The notes beneath the pieces are model-generated. The model saw nothing but the letters and a program-made list of their open reading frames with translations, had not been told where the DNA came from and ran no database searches. From the NCBI GenBank assembly GCA_965229765.1, contig CBDDJT010000004.1, forward strand, positions 1,488,001 through 1,552,000: 64,000 nt of DNA, read 5' to 3'. The stretch's first letter is position 1; each line of letters opens with the position of its first letter. This DNA is from ASV31 sp965229765 (lineage in GTDB: Bacteria; Pseudomonadota; Alphaproteobacteria; Rhodobacterales; Rhodobacteraceae). The translations under genes were made by a program, and so were the position numbers. Shown here in pieces: positions 14,549 to 22,740 of the stretch.

Positions 14549-15862
14549 TCAGACGCCCAGCCGGTCGCGCATGGAAAACCACAACATCGCAAGCGTCAGG
14601 ATCGGGCGGCGCAGCGTGCTGCCGCCGGGAAAGGGGGGCGGCGCCATGGCTGCCATGGTGTCGTAGCCGCCGGTCTCGCCGTGGATGGCGTCCGACAGGA
14701 CGCGGCCGGCGAGCGTCGCCAGCGCGACGCCCTGCCCGGAAAAGCCTGCCGCCGACCAGACGCCGGGGGCCGGGCGACCGACATAGGGCAGGCGGACGGG
14801 CGTGATGCCCAGCGTGCCGCCCCAGGCGTAGTCGATGCGCGCGTCGGCCAGCTGCGGGTAGATGCGCAGCATCGGGCGGCGCACGGTGGCGGCGATGTCG
14901 GCGGGAAACCGGTCGCCATAGCTTTCGCCACCCCCGAAGAGCAGGCGTCCGTCCTCGGACTTGCGCCAGTAGTTCACCACGAAGAGGCTGTCGACGGCGG
15001 CCACGTCGCGGGCAAGGATCTCGGGCGCGCGTTCGACAAGCGGTTCTGTCGCAAGGATGAAGCTGTTGATCGGCAGCACGCGCGCCGCTGTCTGCCGTTC
15101 AAGCCCGCCGTGATAGCCGTTGGCGGCGACGATCACGTGGTCCGCGGTGACCGTGCCGGCGGGGGTCTCGACGCGGGCAGGCTGGCCGGGCGTGGCGGGG
15201 CGGATGCGCGTGGCCTCCGTTCCCTCGTGCAGGGTGGCGCCGGCGGCGGTGGCCGCGCGCGCCAGCCCGAAGGCCATGCGCAGGGGGTGGATGTGGCCCG
15301 CGCCCCAGTCGAGCACGCCGCCTGCGAAGGCCGTGCTGCCGGTCAGGTCCGCCGCCGCGGCGCGGTCAAGGCGTTCGGTCCGGTCATAGCCGTAGGTCCG
15401 CGCCATGTGGTCGGACAGGCGGTACAGGTCGTCGAGTTCCGAGGTGGAATACACAGCCTCTGCCACGCCGGGGCGCCAGCGCGCGTCGATCCGGTGCCGC
15501 CCGATCAGGTCGCGGACAAGCGTCTTGGCATCTTCGGCCAAGGTCCAGAGCGCGCGGGCCGCGTCCATGCCGTAGCGGCGTTCCAGATCGGGCTGCTCCA
15601 GCCGCAGGCCGCTGTTGACCTGTCCTCCGTTGCGCCCCGAGGCGCCGAAGCCGACGCGCTGGGCCTCGACCAGCACCACGTCGGCGCCGCGCCCGGCAAG
15701 GTGCAGCGCCGCCGACAGGCCCGTGAAGCCGCCGCCGACGATGCAGATATCGGCCCGCCGGTCGCCGTCGAGCGGGCCGTAGGGGCCGGGCGGTATCGCG
15801 GTGGCGGCATACCAGCTGGGCGGATACTGGCCGCGCCGGTCGTTGGCGTAGATCAGCTTCAT
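14549..15862 (-). CDS. FAD-dependent oxidoreductase, PuuB-like (gamma-glutamylputrescine oxidase type)
   Basis: A 437-residue DAO-family flavoprotein. The dinucleotide motif DICIVGGGFTGLSAALHLA is near residue 38, followed by VGFGASGRNGGQVNSGL, typical of PuuB and related oxidases. Toward the C-terminus WGGTLGITPVRLPYVG and AGFSGQGVALATLAG complete the FAD site. It likely oxidises a gamma-glutamylated amine to the aldehyde. The ATG at 15862 overlaps the stop of the glutamine-synthetase-like gene (ATGA), which supports this start over a longer frame and shows translational coupling. Substrate identity is inferred from context. Confidence 0.88.
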   Translation of the reverse strand: MKLIYANDRRGQYPPSWYAATAIPPGPYGPLDGDRRADICIVGGGFTGLSAALHLAGRGADVVLVEAQRVGFGASGRNGGQVNSGLRLEQPDLERRYGMDAARALWTLAEDAKTLVRDLIGRHRIDARWRPGVAEAVYSTSELDDLYRLSDHMARTYGYDRTERLDRAAAADLTGSTAFAGGVLDWGAGHIHPLRMAFGLARAATAAGATLHEGTEATRIRPATPGQPARVETPAGTVTADHVIVAANGYHGGLERQTAARVLPINSFILATEPLVERAPEILARDVAAVDSLFVVNYWRKSEDGRLLFGGGESYGDRFPADIAATVRRPMLRIYPQLADARIDYAWGGTLGITPVRLPYVGRPAPGVWSAAGFSGQGVALATLAGRVLSDAIHGETGGYDTMAAMAPPPFPGGSTLRRPILTLAMLWFSMRDRLGV

Positions 15863-17214
15863 ACGTTCAGCAGCAGGTGTTCCCGTTCCCAGGGGCTGAT
15901 GACTTGCAGGAAGCCGTTGTACTCGATTCCCTTCACGCCCTCGTAGACGCGGGCGAACTCTTCTCCCAGCGTGTCTCGGACGACCTGGCTTTCCGCGAAG
16001 AGGTCCAGCGCCTCGCCCAGTCCGCGCGGGATCTCGGGCTCTTCCACATAGGCGTCGCGGGTGCATTCCGGCTTGGGGTCCTTGCCCTCCATCAGGCCGA
16101 TGTAGCCACAGGCCAGCGAGGCGGCGAGGCCGAGGTAGGGGTTGCAGTCCATGCCCGCGATGCGGTTTTCGACCCGGCGGCTTTCCGGGTCGGACACCGG
16201 CACGCGGATGCCCGTGGTGCGGTTGTCGCGGCCCCATTCGAGGTTGATCGGCGCCGCGAGGTCTGGGACGTAGCGGCGGTAGCTGTTCACATAGGGCGCA
16301 AGCAGCGCGATCACCGCGGGCAGGTGCGTCTGCATCCCGGCGATGAAGTGCAGGAAGGCCGCGTTCTCCGAGCCGTCGGGGTTGGAAAAGATGTTCTGGC
16401 CCGTGGCGCTGTCGATCACCGAATGGTGGATGTGCATGGCGCTTCCGGGTTCGTCCTGGATCGGCTTGGCCATGAAGGTGGCGAAACAGTTGTGACGCAG
16501 TGCGGCCTCGCGGATCAGGCGCTTGAAATAGAAGATTTCGTCGGCCAGCTTCACCGGGTCGCCGTGGCGCAGGTTCATTTCCACCTGCCCGGCGCCGCCT
16601 TCCTGCAGGATGCCGTCGATCTCGAATCCCTGAGCCTCGGCGAAATCGTAGATGTCGTCGATGACGGGCCCGTATTCGTCCACCGCCGACATGGAATAGG
16701 CCTGCCGCGCGGCGGCGCGGCGGCCGGTGCGGCCGATGGGCGGCTCGATCGGTTGGTTGGGGTCGATGTTGGGGGCGACGAGGAAGAACTCCATCTCGGG
16801 GGCGACGATGGGGGTCCAGCCCTTTTCGTTGAAGAGGCCCACGACGCGTTTCAGCACGTTGCGCGGCGCCACGGGCACGGGGTTGCCGTGCTGGTCCTCG
16901 ATGTCGTGGATGACCTGCATCGTCCAGTCCGCCGTCCAGGGCGCGGCGGAGGCGGTCGAGTAATCGGGCCGCAGGATCATGTCGGGCTCGGTGAAGCTGT
17001 CATTGCCGTCGTCGAACCATTCGCCGGTGATCGTTTGCAGGAAGATCGAGTTGGGCAGGTAGAAATGGCTTTGCCGCGCGAACTTCGAGGCGGGCATGGC
17101 CTTGCCCCGGGCGATGCCCGAAAGATCGGCCACGAGGCATTCCACCTCGTCGAGGCGGCGGCCTTCGAGGTAGAGGCGCGCGGCCTCCGGGATCAGGTCT
17201 GTCCATTCAGACAT
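15859..17214 (-). CDS. Glutamine synthetase-like gamma-glutamylamine ligase, PuuA type (1)
   Basis: A 451-residue member of the glutamine synthetase superfamily that probably couples glutamate to an amine using ATP. Motifs: the beta-grasp segment VECLVADLSGIARGKAMP, the metal-binding EMEFFLV, EGGAGQVEMNLRH, the MHIHHSV region, NSYRRYVP, and the adenylation-like WGRDNRTTGIRVP. These match PuuA-type enzymes better than GlnA. ATG 17214 is preferred over TTG 17220 because AGGA lies 9 nt upstream; the start overlaps the amidotransferase end by 8 nt. A second paralogue is at 17946-19277. Confidence 0.88.
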   Translation of the reverse strand: MSEWTDLIPEAARLYLEGRRLDEVECLVADLSGIARGKAMPASKFARQSHFYLPNSIFLQTITGEWFDDGNDSFTEPDMILRPDYSTASAAPWTADWTMQVIHDIEDQHGNPVPVAPRNVLKRVVGLFNEKGWTPIVAPEMEFFLVAPNIDPNQPIEPPIGRTGRRAAARQAYSMSAVDEYGPVIDDIYDFAEAQGFEIDGILQEGGAGQVEMNLRHGDPVKLADEIFYFKRLIREAALRHNCFATFMAKPIQDEPGSAMHIHHSVIDSATGQNIFSNPDGSENAAFLHFIAGMQTHLPAVIALLAPYVNSYRRYVPDLAAPINLEWGRDNRTTGIRVPVSDPESRRVENRIAGMDCNPYLGLAASLACGYIGLMEGKDPKPECTRDAYVEEPEIPRGLGEALDLFAESQVVRDTLGEEFARVYEGVKGIEYNGFLQVISPWEREHLLLNV

Positions 17215-17902
17215 CTGCAAGCGTCCTGTGCTTGAGGAATTCGGCCATCAGGTGGCCGATGCGCCGGTCGTCCACCGGCTGGTCCAGCGTCTTGACCGCG
17301 GCCTCTATGGTGCCGGGCGGGTAGCGGTCGCTGCCACCGTAGGCCTGGGTATAGGTGCGCACGATCTCGTTGGGGAACTCTGGGTGGGGCTGCACCGTCA
17401 GGATGCTGTCGCCGTAAAGCAGCGCAGCGTGCCGGGTGAAGTCGTTTCCGGCGATGGTGCGCGCGCCGGGTGGCGGAGTGATGACCTGGTCCTGGTGCCA
17501 GGCGTTGAGCGCGATGTCGCCCAGCCCGTCCCAGTGGTAGGTGCGGTGGCCGACAGCCCAGCCGCCCGCGAATTTCTCGACATGCCCGCCCAGCGCCCGG
17601 GCGATGATCTGGTGGCCAAAGCAGATGCCGACCATGGGCTTGTCCGCGGCATGGATGTCGCGCACCAGATCTTCCAGCGGCGCGATGAAGGGCAGGTCGT
17701 CGTAGACGCCGTGACGAGAGCCGGTCACAAGCCAGCCCTCGGCGGCGCCGGGGCCGTCGGGAAAGTCCATGTCCACGACGTTCCAGACCTGGAAATCGAG
17801 GCCCTCCCCCGCAAAGAGCGCGTCGAACATTGCGGCGTAGGCGCCGTGCCGTTCGGCCACCAGTTCGGGGGTGTGGCCGCATTGGAGGATACCGATCCTC
17901 AT
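17207..17902 (-). CDS. Class I glutamine amidotransferase-like hydrolase
   Basis: A 231-residue protein of the triad GATase fold. The nucleophile motif is GICFGHQ with Cys94; the His-Glu pair is in VQPHPEFPNE near residue 176. It lies between two PuuA-like synthetases and likely plays the part of PuuD, hydrolysing a gamma-glutamyl amide, although its GICFGHQ motif is of the GuaA-like subfamily and not of the PuuD/C26 type. The role is inferred from position. Its stop overlaps the first codons of the PuuA-like gene that follows. Confidence 0.85.
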   Translation of the reverse strand: MRIGILQCGHTPELVAERHGAYAAMFDALFAGEGLDFQVWNVVDMDFPDGPGAAEGWLVTGSRHGVYDDLPFIAPLEDLVRDIHAADKPMVGICFGHQIIARALGGHVEKFAGGWAVGHRTYHWDGLGDIALNAWHQDQVITPPPGARTIAGNDFTRHAALLYGDSILTVQPHPEFPNEIVRTYTQAYGGSDRYPPGTIEAAVKTLDQPVDDRRIGHLMAEFLKHRTLADV

Positions 17903-17945
17903 GGGTGCACCGTTGATTGGGGTCGCGCGGACGCTATCCCAGCGC

Positions 17946-19277
17946 CTAGACCGTGTCGAGATAGAGGTCGACCTGTTCCTCGGGCGTCAGGTCGGCCAGA
18001 TCGCGCAATTCCTGCCGCTTGGTCATCACGAGGTTGCGGATCAGGGTTGGCGGAAAGATGCGGGCGATCTGGGGGCTGGCCTCGAACGTGTCGATTGCGG
18101 ATTGCCAGTCCATCGGCATCTGCGGCAGGTCGAGCGCATAGGCGCTGCCGGTGATGGGTTCGGACGGTTCTGCGGCGTCCTCGATTCCGTTCAGCGCGGC
18201 GCCGAGGATGCCGGCGAGCGTGAGGTAGGGGTTCACGTCGCCGCCCGCGACGCGGTGTTCGATGCGCCGGGCGGCGGGGGCGCCACCGGGGATACGGATG
18301 GCCGCCGTTCGGTTCTCATACCCCCAGGCGATGCCGGTGGGGGCATGCGCGCCGGGCACCAGGCGGTCATAGCTGTTGCCATGGGGCGCGAAGAGGAGCG
18401 CAGAGCCGGGCATGGCCGCAAGGCAGCCGGCGACGGCGTGGCGCATCATGTCAGAGCCGCGCGGGCCGCCGTCGTCGAACACGTTCTGCCCGCTGTCGTC
18501 GATGACCGAGAAATGCACGTGCATCCCGTTGCCGGCATAGTCGGGATAGGGTTTGGCCATGAAGCTGCCGGCGAAGCCCCACTTGCGCGCCAGTCCCTTG
18601 ATCAGAAGCTTGAAGAACCACGCGTCATCGGCGGCCTTCATCGCGTTGTCCTGATGCATCAGGTTGATTTCGAACTGGCCCAGCCCGGCCTCGGAGATGG
18701 TGGCGTCGGCGGGGATGTCCATCGCCTCGCACGCCTCGTAGAGGTCGGTGAAGAAGCGGTCGAAGGCGTCCAGCGCGCGCAGCGAAAGGATCTCTGCCGC
18801 CATGCGACGCTTGCCGGTGCGCGGCGAGCGCGGCACCCGCAACTCGCGCTGGCTGTCGTCGATCAGGAAGAATTCAAGCTCTGTCGCCACCACGGGGCGC
18901 AGGCCGCGCGCGGCATAGCGTTTCAGCACCCGGTCGAGCGCATGGCGCGGGTCGCCGTCGAAGGGGCGGTTGTCTTCGTGGAACATCCAGACCGGCAGAA
19001 GCGCGCTGGGCGCCTCTAGCCAGGGCATGGGAACGAAGCCGCGTTCGGTGGGCCAGAGCACGCCGTCCGGGTCGCCGCTGTCGAAGACCAGCGGGCTGTC
19101 GACGATATCCTCGCCCCAGATGTCGAGGTTGAGCGCGGAGTAGGGAAAGCGCGCGCCGCCCTCGATCGTGCGGTCGGCGAAGCGCGAGGGCATCCGCTTG
19201 CCCCGCGCCTGTCCGTTCAGGTCGGCGGCGGCGACGCGGATGGTCCGCACCTCGGGATGGTCGTCAAGCCAGTTCAT
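17946..19277 (-). CDS. Glutamine synthetase-like gamma-glutamylamine ligase, PuuA type (2)
   Basis: A 443-residue paralogue of the ligase at 15859-17214. It shows VAAADLNGQARGKRMP, TELEFFLID, SEAGLGQFEINLMHQ, GNGMHVHFSVID, NSYDRLVPGAHAPTG and WGYENRTAAIRIP. The two paralogues differ clearly in sequence, so different amine acceptors are possible. ATG 19277 forms an ATGA overlap with the stop of the upstream permease gene, fixing the start. Placement directly after the transporter suggests it acts on the imported substrate. Confidence 0.88.
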   Translation of the reverse strand: MNWLDDHPEVRTIRVAAADLNGQARGKRMPSRFADRTIEGGARFPYSALNLDIWGEDIVDSPLVFDSGDPDGVLWPTERGFVPMPWLEAPSALLPVWMFHEDNRPFDGDPRHALDRVLKRYAARGLRPVVATELEFFLIDDSQRELRVPRSPRTGKRRMAAEILSLRALDAFDRFFTDLYEACEAMDIPADATISEAGLGQFEINLMHQDNAMKAADDAWFFKLLIKGLARKWGFAGSFMAKPYPDYAGNGMHVHFSVIDDSGQNVFDDGGPRGSDMMRHAVAGCLAAMPGSALLFAPHGNSYDRLVPGAHAPTGIAWGYENRTAAIRIPGGAPAARRIEHRVAGGDVNPYLTLAGILGAALNGIEDAAEPSEPITGSAYALDLPQMPMDWQSAIDTFEASPQIARIFPPTLIRNLVMTKRQELRDLADLTPEEQVDLYLDTV

Positions 19278-20113
19278 CGGATGATGTTGGGGCGCACGCG
19301 CAGGCGGGGGCGCTGCCCGTGTGGCAGGTGCCGGTTCAGGTGACGGTTGATCTGTCCCATCAGGAAGATCACCAGAAGCGACACGAGGATGAAGTAGAAG
19401 GCCACGATGGGATAGGGCACGAAGGGGTTGAACGTCTTGTCCGCGAAGTAATTGGCATAATACAGCGCGTCGCCTTTCTGCTGCCACGCGGGGAAGCCCG
19501 AGAAATACACCAGCGTCGTGGCGTGGAACAGGAAAATCGCCTCGTTCGTGTAGGCGGGCCAGGCCAGCCGCAGCATGGTTGGAAAGACCACCCGGCGGAA
19601 TTTCTTCCAGCCGGTCAGGCCGTAGGCGTCTGCGGCCTCGATATCGCCCTTGGGCACGGACCTTAGCGCGCCATAGAAGATCTCGCCCGAATAGGCGGCG
19701 GTGTTGAGGAACAGCACAATCAGCGCTCCGGCCCAGGCCCGCGTCAGCCAGCGGGTTTCGGCCGTGATCTCTGTGAAGATCAGGTTGATCTCTATCCCCG
19801 CGCGGGGCAGCAGCACGAAGGCCTCGTAAGCCAGGAAGAACTGGATGAACAGAGGCGAGCCGCGGAAGACGAAGATGAACCATTCCGAGGGCTTGCGGAT
19901 CAGCCAGACGTCCGACGCCTTGCCCAGCGCCACGGTGATCGCAAGGAAGAACCCGGCAAAAAGCGCAGCCGCGCCGAAATAGATGTTCCAGATCAGGCCC
20001 GAGCCGATCAGCGTGAATTGCTGGCACAGCGTGAAATCCGAGCGCGGCAGCAGGCGTTCGCCGATCCCGATGGAGCGGAAGGCATAATCGGCGACGGTTT
20101 CCCAGCAGCTCAT
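19274..20113 (-). CDS. ABC transporter permease, polar amino acid family (HisM-like)
   Basis: A 279-residue inner-membrane protein of the His/Glu/Gln/Arg permease family. About five hydrophobic segments are seen. The family hallmarks are WFIFVFRGSPLFIQFFL, the NTAAYSGEIFYGALRSVPKG motif, and the EAA loop EAADAYGLTGWKKFRRVVFP that contacts the ATPase. ATG 20113 overlaps the stop of the sister permease by 4 nt, and its own stop overlaps the next gene by 4 nt. The longer frame upstream is not used. Confidence 0.92.
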   Translation of the reverse strand: MSCWETVADYAFRSIGIGERLLPRSDFTLCQQFTLIGSGLIWNIYFGAAALFAGFFLAITVALGKASDVWLIRKPSEWFIFVFRGSPLFIQFFLAYEAFVLLPRAGIEINLIFTEITAETRWLTRAWAGALIVLFLNTAAYSGEIFYGALRSVPKGDIEAADAYGLTGWKKFRRVVFPTMLRLAWPAYTNEAIFLFHATTLVYFSGFPAWQQKGDALYYANYFADKTFNPFVPYPIVAFYFILVSLLVIFLMGQINRHLNRHLPHGQRPRLRVRPNIIR

Positions 20114-20994
20114 GCGCGGGCCGCCTTGCGCTGGGCCTCGCCGCCCATGGTGGCCTGGCCGTGGGTGAGTTTCAGCATCAGCCGGTCGAGCACCAGTTCC
20201 GACACCCGCGTGAAGGCGAGGTAGAAGACAAGGAGCCCGAGAAAGTAGTAAAGCCGCCAGTCGGGGTGGGGGTAGGTGAACACGTTTGTCTTGGACCCGC
20301 CCAGTTCGCGCGCCCAGTAGACGATATCCTCGACCCCCAGAAGGAACAGAAGCGGCGTGGCCTTGATGAGGATCATCCACAGGTTCGACAGCCCCGGCAG
20401 GGCAAAGACCCACATCTGCGGGACCAGGATGCGCCAGAAGGTCTGGCGCGCGGTCATGCCGTAGGCCTCGGCCGTTTCCAGCTGGGCGCGCGGCACGGCG
20501 CGCATGGCGCCGAAAAGGACGTTGGCGGCGAAGGCACCGAAGACGATGGCGAAGGTCAGCACGGCGAGCGAGAAGCCATAGACCTCGTGCACCCATTGCG
20601 GGCTGTTGGACAGCGGCAGCTTGGCGGCCGTGCAGACGATGAAATCGTTGCCCTGGCGGATCGGATCGGGCCAGTCCGGGCACTTGACCTGGTGGCGCAG
20701 CCATTCGAACGCCTGGTCGAGCGCGATGACGAAGAAGAGGAAGAAGACGATGTCGGGCACGCCGCGCACGATGGCGGTATAGCCCTGACCCAGCACCCGC
20801 AGCGGCAGAAGCCGCGAGCGGGCCGCGATCGCGCCCAGAAAGCCGAAGGCCAGCGCCACCGGCGCGGTGACGGCCAGAAGCACAAGCACCGTGCCGAACG
20901 AGGCGTAGAACGCCATGTGCTTGCCACTGGTCAGGTAGCAGGCAAACCAGCGGGCCGTTTCCAGCGTGTCGGGATCTGCGCAGAAGTCGAACAT
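20110..20994 (-). CDS. ABC transporter permease, polar amino acid family (HisQ-like)
   Basis: A 294-residue permease, partner of the HisM-like gene. It shows YTAIVRGVPDIVFFLFF, FAANVLFGAMRAVPRAQ and the EAA loop ETAEAYGMTARQTFWRILVP. A loop of roughly 40 residues between membrane segments (about residues 102-135) carries two Cys. The chosen ATG at 20994 gives a protein starting MFDFCADP; in-frame codons upstream run through the hairpin array and are unlikely to be translated. It is preceded by the hairpins at 21060-21124, which may lower its expression relative to the binding protein. Confidence 0.9.
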   Translation of the reverse strand: MFDFCADPDTLETARWFACYLTSGKHMAFYASFGTVLVLLAVTAPVALAFGFLGAIAARSRLLPLRVLGQGYTAIVRGVPDIVFFLFFVIALDQAFEWLRHQVKCPDWPDPIRQGNDFIVCTAAKLPLSNSPQWVHEVYGFSLAVLTFAIVFGAFAANVLFGAMRAVPRAQLETAEAYGMTARQTFWRILVPQMWVFALPGLSNLWMILIKATPLLFLLGVEDIVYWARELGGSKTNVFTYPHPDWRLYYFLGLLVFYLAFTRVSELVLDRLMLKLTHGQATMGGEAQRKAARA

Positions 20995-21059
20995 GGCGCG
21001 GGCCTTGGACGAAGCCGCGTGGACGCGGCTTGGTGGCGGCGGTCGGGTCCGGGGCGGGA

Positions 21060-21124
21060 AAGCCGCTTGCAAGCGGCTTGTCCCACGCGGCGTTCGCCGC
21101 GTGGAAGGCCCTTTCAAGGGCCTT
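21060..21124 (-). repeat. Array of three perfect hairpins between binding protein and permease genes
   Basis: Three consecutive inverted repeats: AAGCCGCTTGCAAGCGGCTT (21060-21079), arms CCACGCGGCG/CGCCGCGTGG (21083-21104), and arms AAGGCCCTT/AAGGGCCTT (21105-21124). They begin 17 bases after the substrate-binding-protein stop. Such intercistronic stem-loops usually protect the upstream message, giving more binding protein than permease. Confidence 0.8.
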
Positions 21125-21140
21125 CCTGCCGGCTGTCAGC

Positions 21141-21863
21141 TTACCAGGTGCTGCTGACTTCCCACTTGGCGATCAGCGCGTTGAGCGTGCCGTCGTCCTT
21201 CATCGACTGGATCGCCGCGTCGAACTTGGCCTTGAGCTCTCCGTCCGATTCGCGCACGCCCATGCCGACGCCGCCACCAAGGGGCACGTCGGGACCGACG
21301 ATCATCAGGTCCGCGTCCTGCTCGGCGATCGGCGCAAGGAACGATCCGTCGGCCAGCACCGCGTCGGCCTCGCCGTTGCGCACCGCCGCGATGGTTTCAT
21401 CCGGCGTCGCGAATTCCACCAGCGTCGCGCCGGATTCGGCGATATAGCCGGCCTGGATCGTGCCGGTCTGGGCCGCGATCACGCCGCCTTCCAGGTCCAC
21501 GTCCTCTGACAGGGCGAGGTAGCTGGACGGATCGGGCGGTGTGTAGGCCTGGGTGAAATCGATGACCTCGTCGCGCTCGTCGGTGATCGACATGCCCGCG
21601 ATGATGGTGTCGTAGTTGCCGGACACAAGGTTGGGGATGATCGAATCCCACTCGTTGGTGACCCATTCGCAGGTCAGTTCGGCGCGTGCGCACAGTTCGT
21701 CGCCGAGTTCACGCTCGAACCCGTCGACCTCGCCGTTGTCGTTGATGAAATTCCACGGGGGGTAGGCGCCCTCGGTGCCCATGCGGACCACGGAGTGGCT
21801 GCCGGCGTAGGCCACGCCAGCGGCCAACGCCAGCGCGGCGGTGGAAAGGATCAGTGTCTTCAT
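21141..21863 (-). CDS. ABC transporter substrate-binding protein, family 3
   Basis: A 240-residue periplasmic binding protein with a Sec signal peptide (LILSTAALALAAGVAYA, cleavage near residue 20). It has the family 3 pattern: VVRMGTEGAYPPWNFIN, GFERELGDELCARAEL, WDSIIPNLVSGNYDTIIAGMSITDERDEVIDFTQAY, and a second-lobe GEADAVLADGSFL. Such proteins bind polar amino acids or opines; the Asp-rich pocket and neighbouring gamma-glutamyl genes leave open an amine or amino-acid ligand. It precedes both permeases on the same strand. Confidence 0.92.
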   Translation of the reverse strand: MKTLILSTAALALAAGVAYAGSHSVVRMGTEGAYPPWNFINDNGEVDGFERELGDELCARAELTCEWVTNEWDSIIPNLVSGNYDTIIAGMSITDERDEVIDFTQAYTPPDPSSYLALSEDVDLEGGVIAAQTGTIQAGYIAESGATLVEFATPDETIAAVRNGEADAVLADGSFLAPIAEQDADLMIVGPDVPLGGGVGMGVRESDGELKAKFDAAIQSMKDDGTLNALIAKWEVSSTW

Positions 21864-21895
21864 CGTCGTCTCCCTTGGGTTGGACTGGTGATCTG

Positions 21896-22675
21896 TCAGG
21901 CCGCCATGGTGGCGCTGAGAAACTGGCGCAGGCGGTCTGTGCGGGGGGCGCCGAACACCTCGGCGGGGGGGCCTTCTTCCTCGATCCGGCCCTGGTGCAG
22001 GAAAACGACGTGGTCGGACACGTCGCCCGCAAGGCGCATGTCATGGGTCACGAGGATCATGGTGCGGCCTTCCTCGGCCAGCGCCTTGATGACCTTGACG
22101 ACCTCTTGCTCCAGTTCGGGGTCAAGCGCGCTGGTGGGTTCGTCGAAGAGAAGCGCGCGCGGCTCCATGCACAGCGCGCGGGCGATGGCGGCGCGCTGCT
22201 GCTGGCCGCCCGACAGCTGAGCCGGGAACGCCTCGCACTTGTCGCCGATGCCGACCTTGTCGAGGTAGCCGCGCGCGGCGGTCTCGACCTCGGCCCGGTC
22301 GCGGCCAAGCACGGTGACGGGCGCTTCCATCACGTTTTGCAGGATGGTCATGTGGGCCCACAGGTTGAACTGCTGGAACACCATGGACAGGTTGGTGCGG
22401 ATGCGCGTGATCTGGGCGCGGTCGGCGGGGCGGCGGTCATGGCCCTCGCCCTTCCAGGCGATGGGCTCGCCCTCGAACAGGATGTCACCCTGCTGGCTGT
22501 CTTCCAGAAGGTTGGCGCAGCGCAGAAGCGTGGACTTGCCCGACCCGGAGGACCCGATCAGCGACACGACGTGGCCGCGCGGAGCGGTCAGGTCTACGCC
22601 ACGAAGAACCTCCAGCGCTCCGAAGGCCTTGTGCAGGCCGCGGATTTCGATGACGGGCGTCGTAGAGTCCTGCAC
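21896..22675 (-). CDS. ABC transporter ATP-binding protein, polar amino acid family (GlnQ/HisP-like)
   Basis: A 259-residue ATPase energising the importer encoded next to it. Walker A is GSSGSGKST, the Q-loop lies in SMVFQQFNLWAHMT, the signature is LSGGQQQRAAIARAL, Walker B is LLFDEPTSALDPE, and the H-loop is VTHD. GTG 22675 (CGGAG 5 nt upstream) gives the family length and is preferred; a TTG at 22726 would add 17 residues of no known function. It is the first gene of the transporter-ligase operon, 32 bp ahead of the binding protein. Confidence 0.9.
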   Translation of the reverse strand: MQDSTTPVIEIRGLHKAFGALEVLRGVDLTAPRGHVVSLIGSSGSGKSTLLRCANLLEDSQQGDILFEGEPIAWKGEGHDRRPADRAQITRIRTNLSMVFQQFNLWAHMTILQNVMEAPVTVLGRDRAEVETAARGYLDKVGIGDKCEAFPAQLSGGQQQRAAIARALCMEPRALLFDEPTSALDPELEQEVVKVIKALAEEGRTMILVTHDMRLAGDVSDHVVFLHQGRIEEEGPPAEVFGAPRTDRLRQFLSATMAA

Positions 22676-22740
22676 GGGGTCTCCGGCGTTTCCTGGCACT
22701 GGCACCGGAGTAGGGTGGAAAACCAAGAGTGATTCAAGGG

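Noticed and set aside
21060..21124. Small CRISPR-like array
   Set aside because: The three palindromes differ in sequence and have no spacers of regular length.
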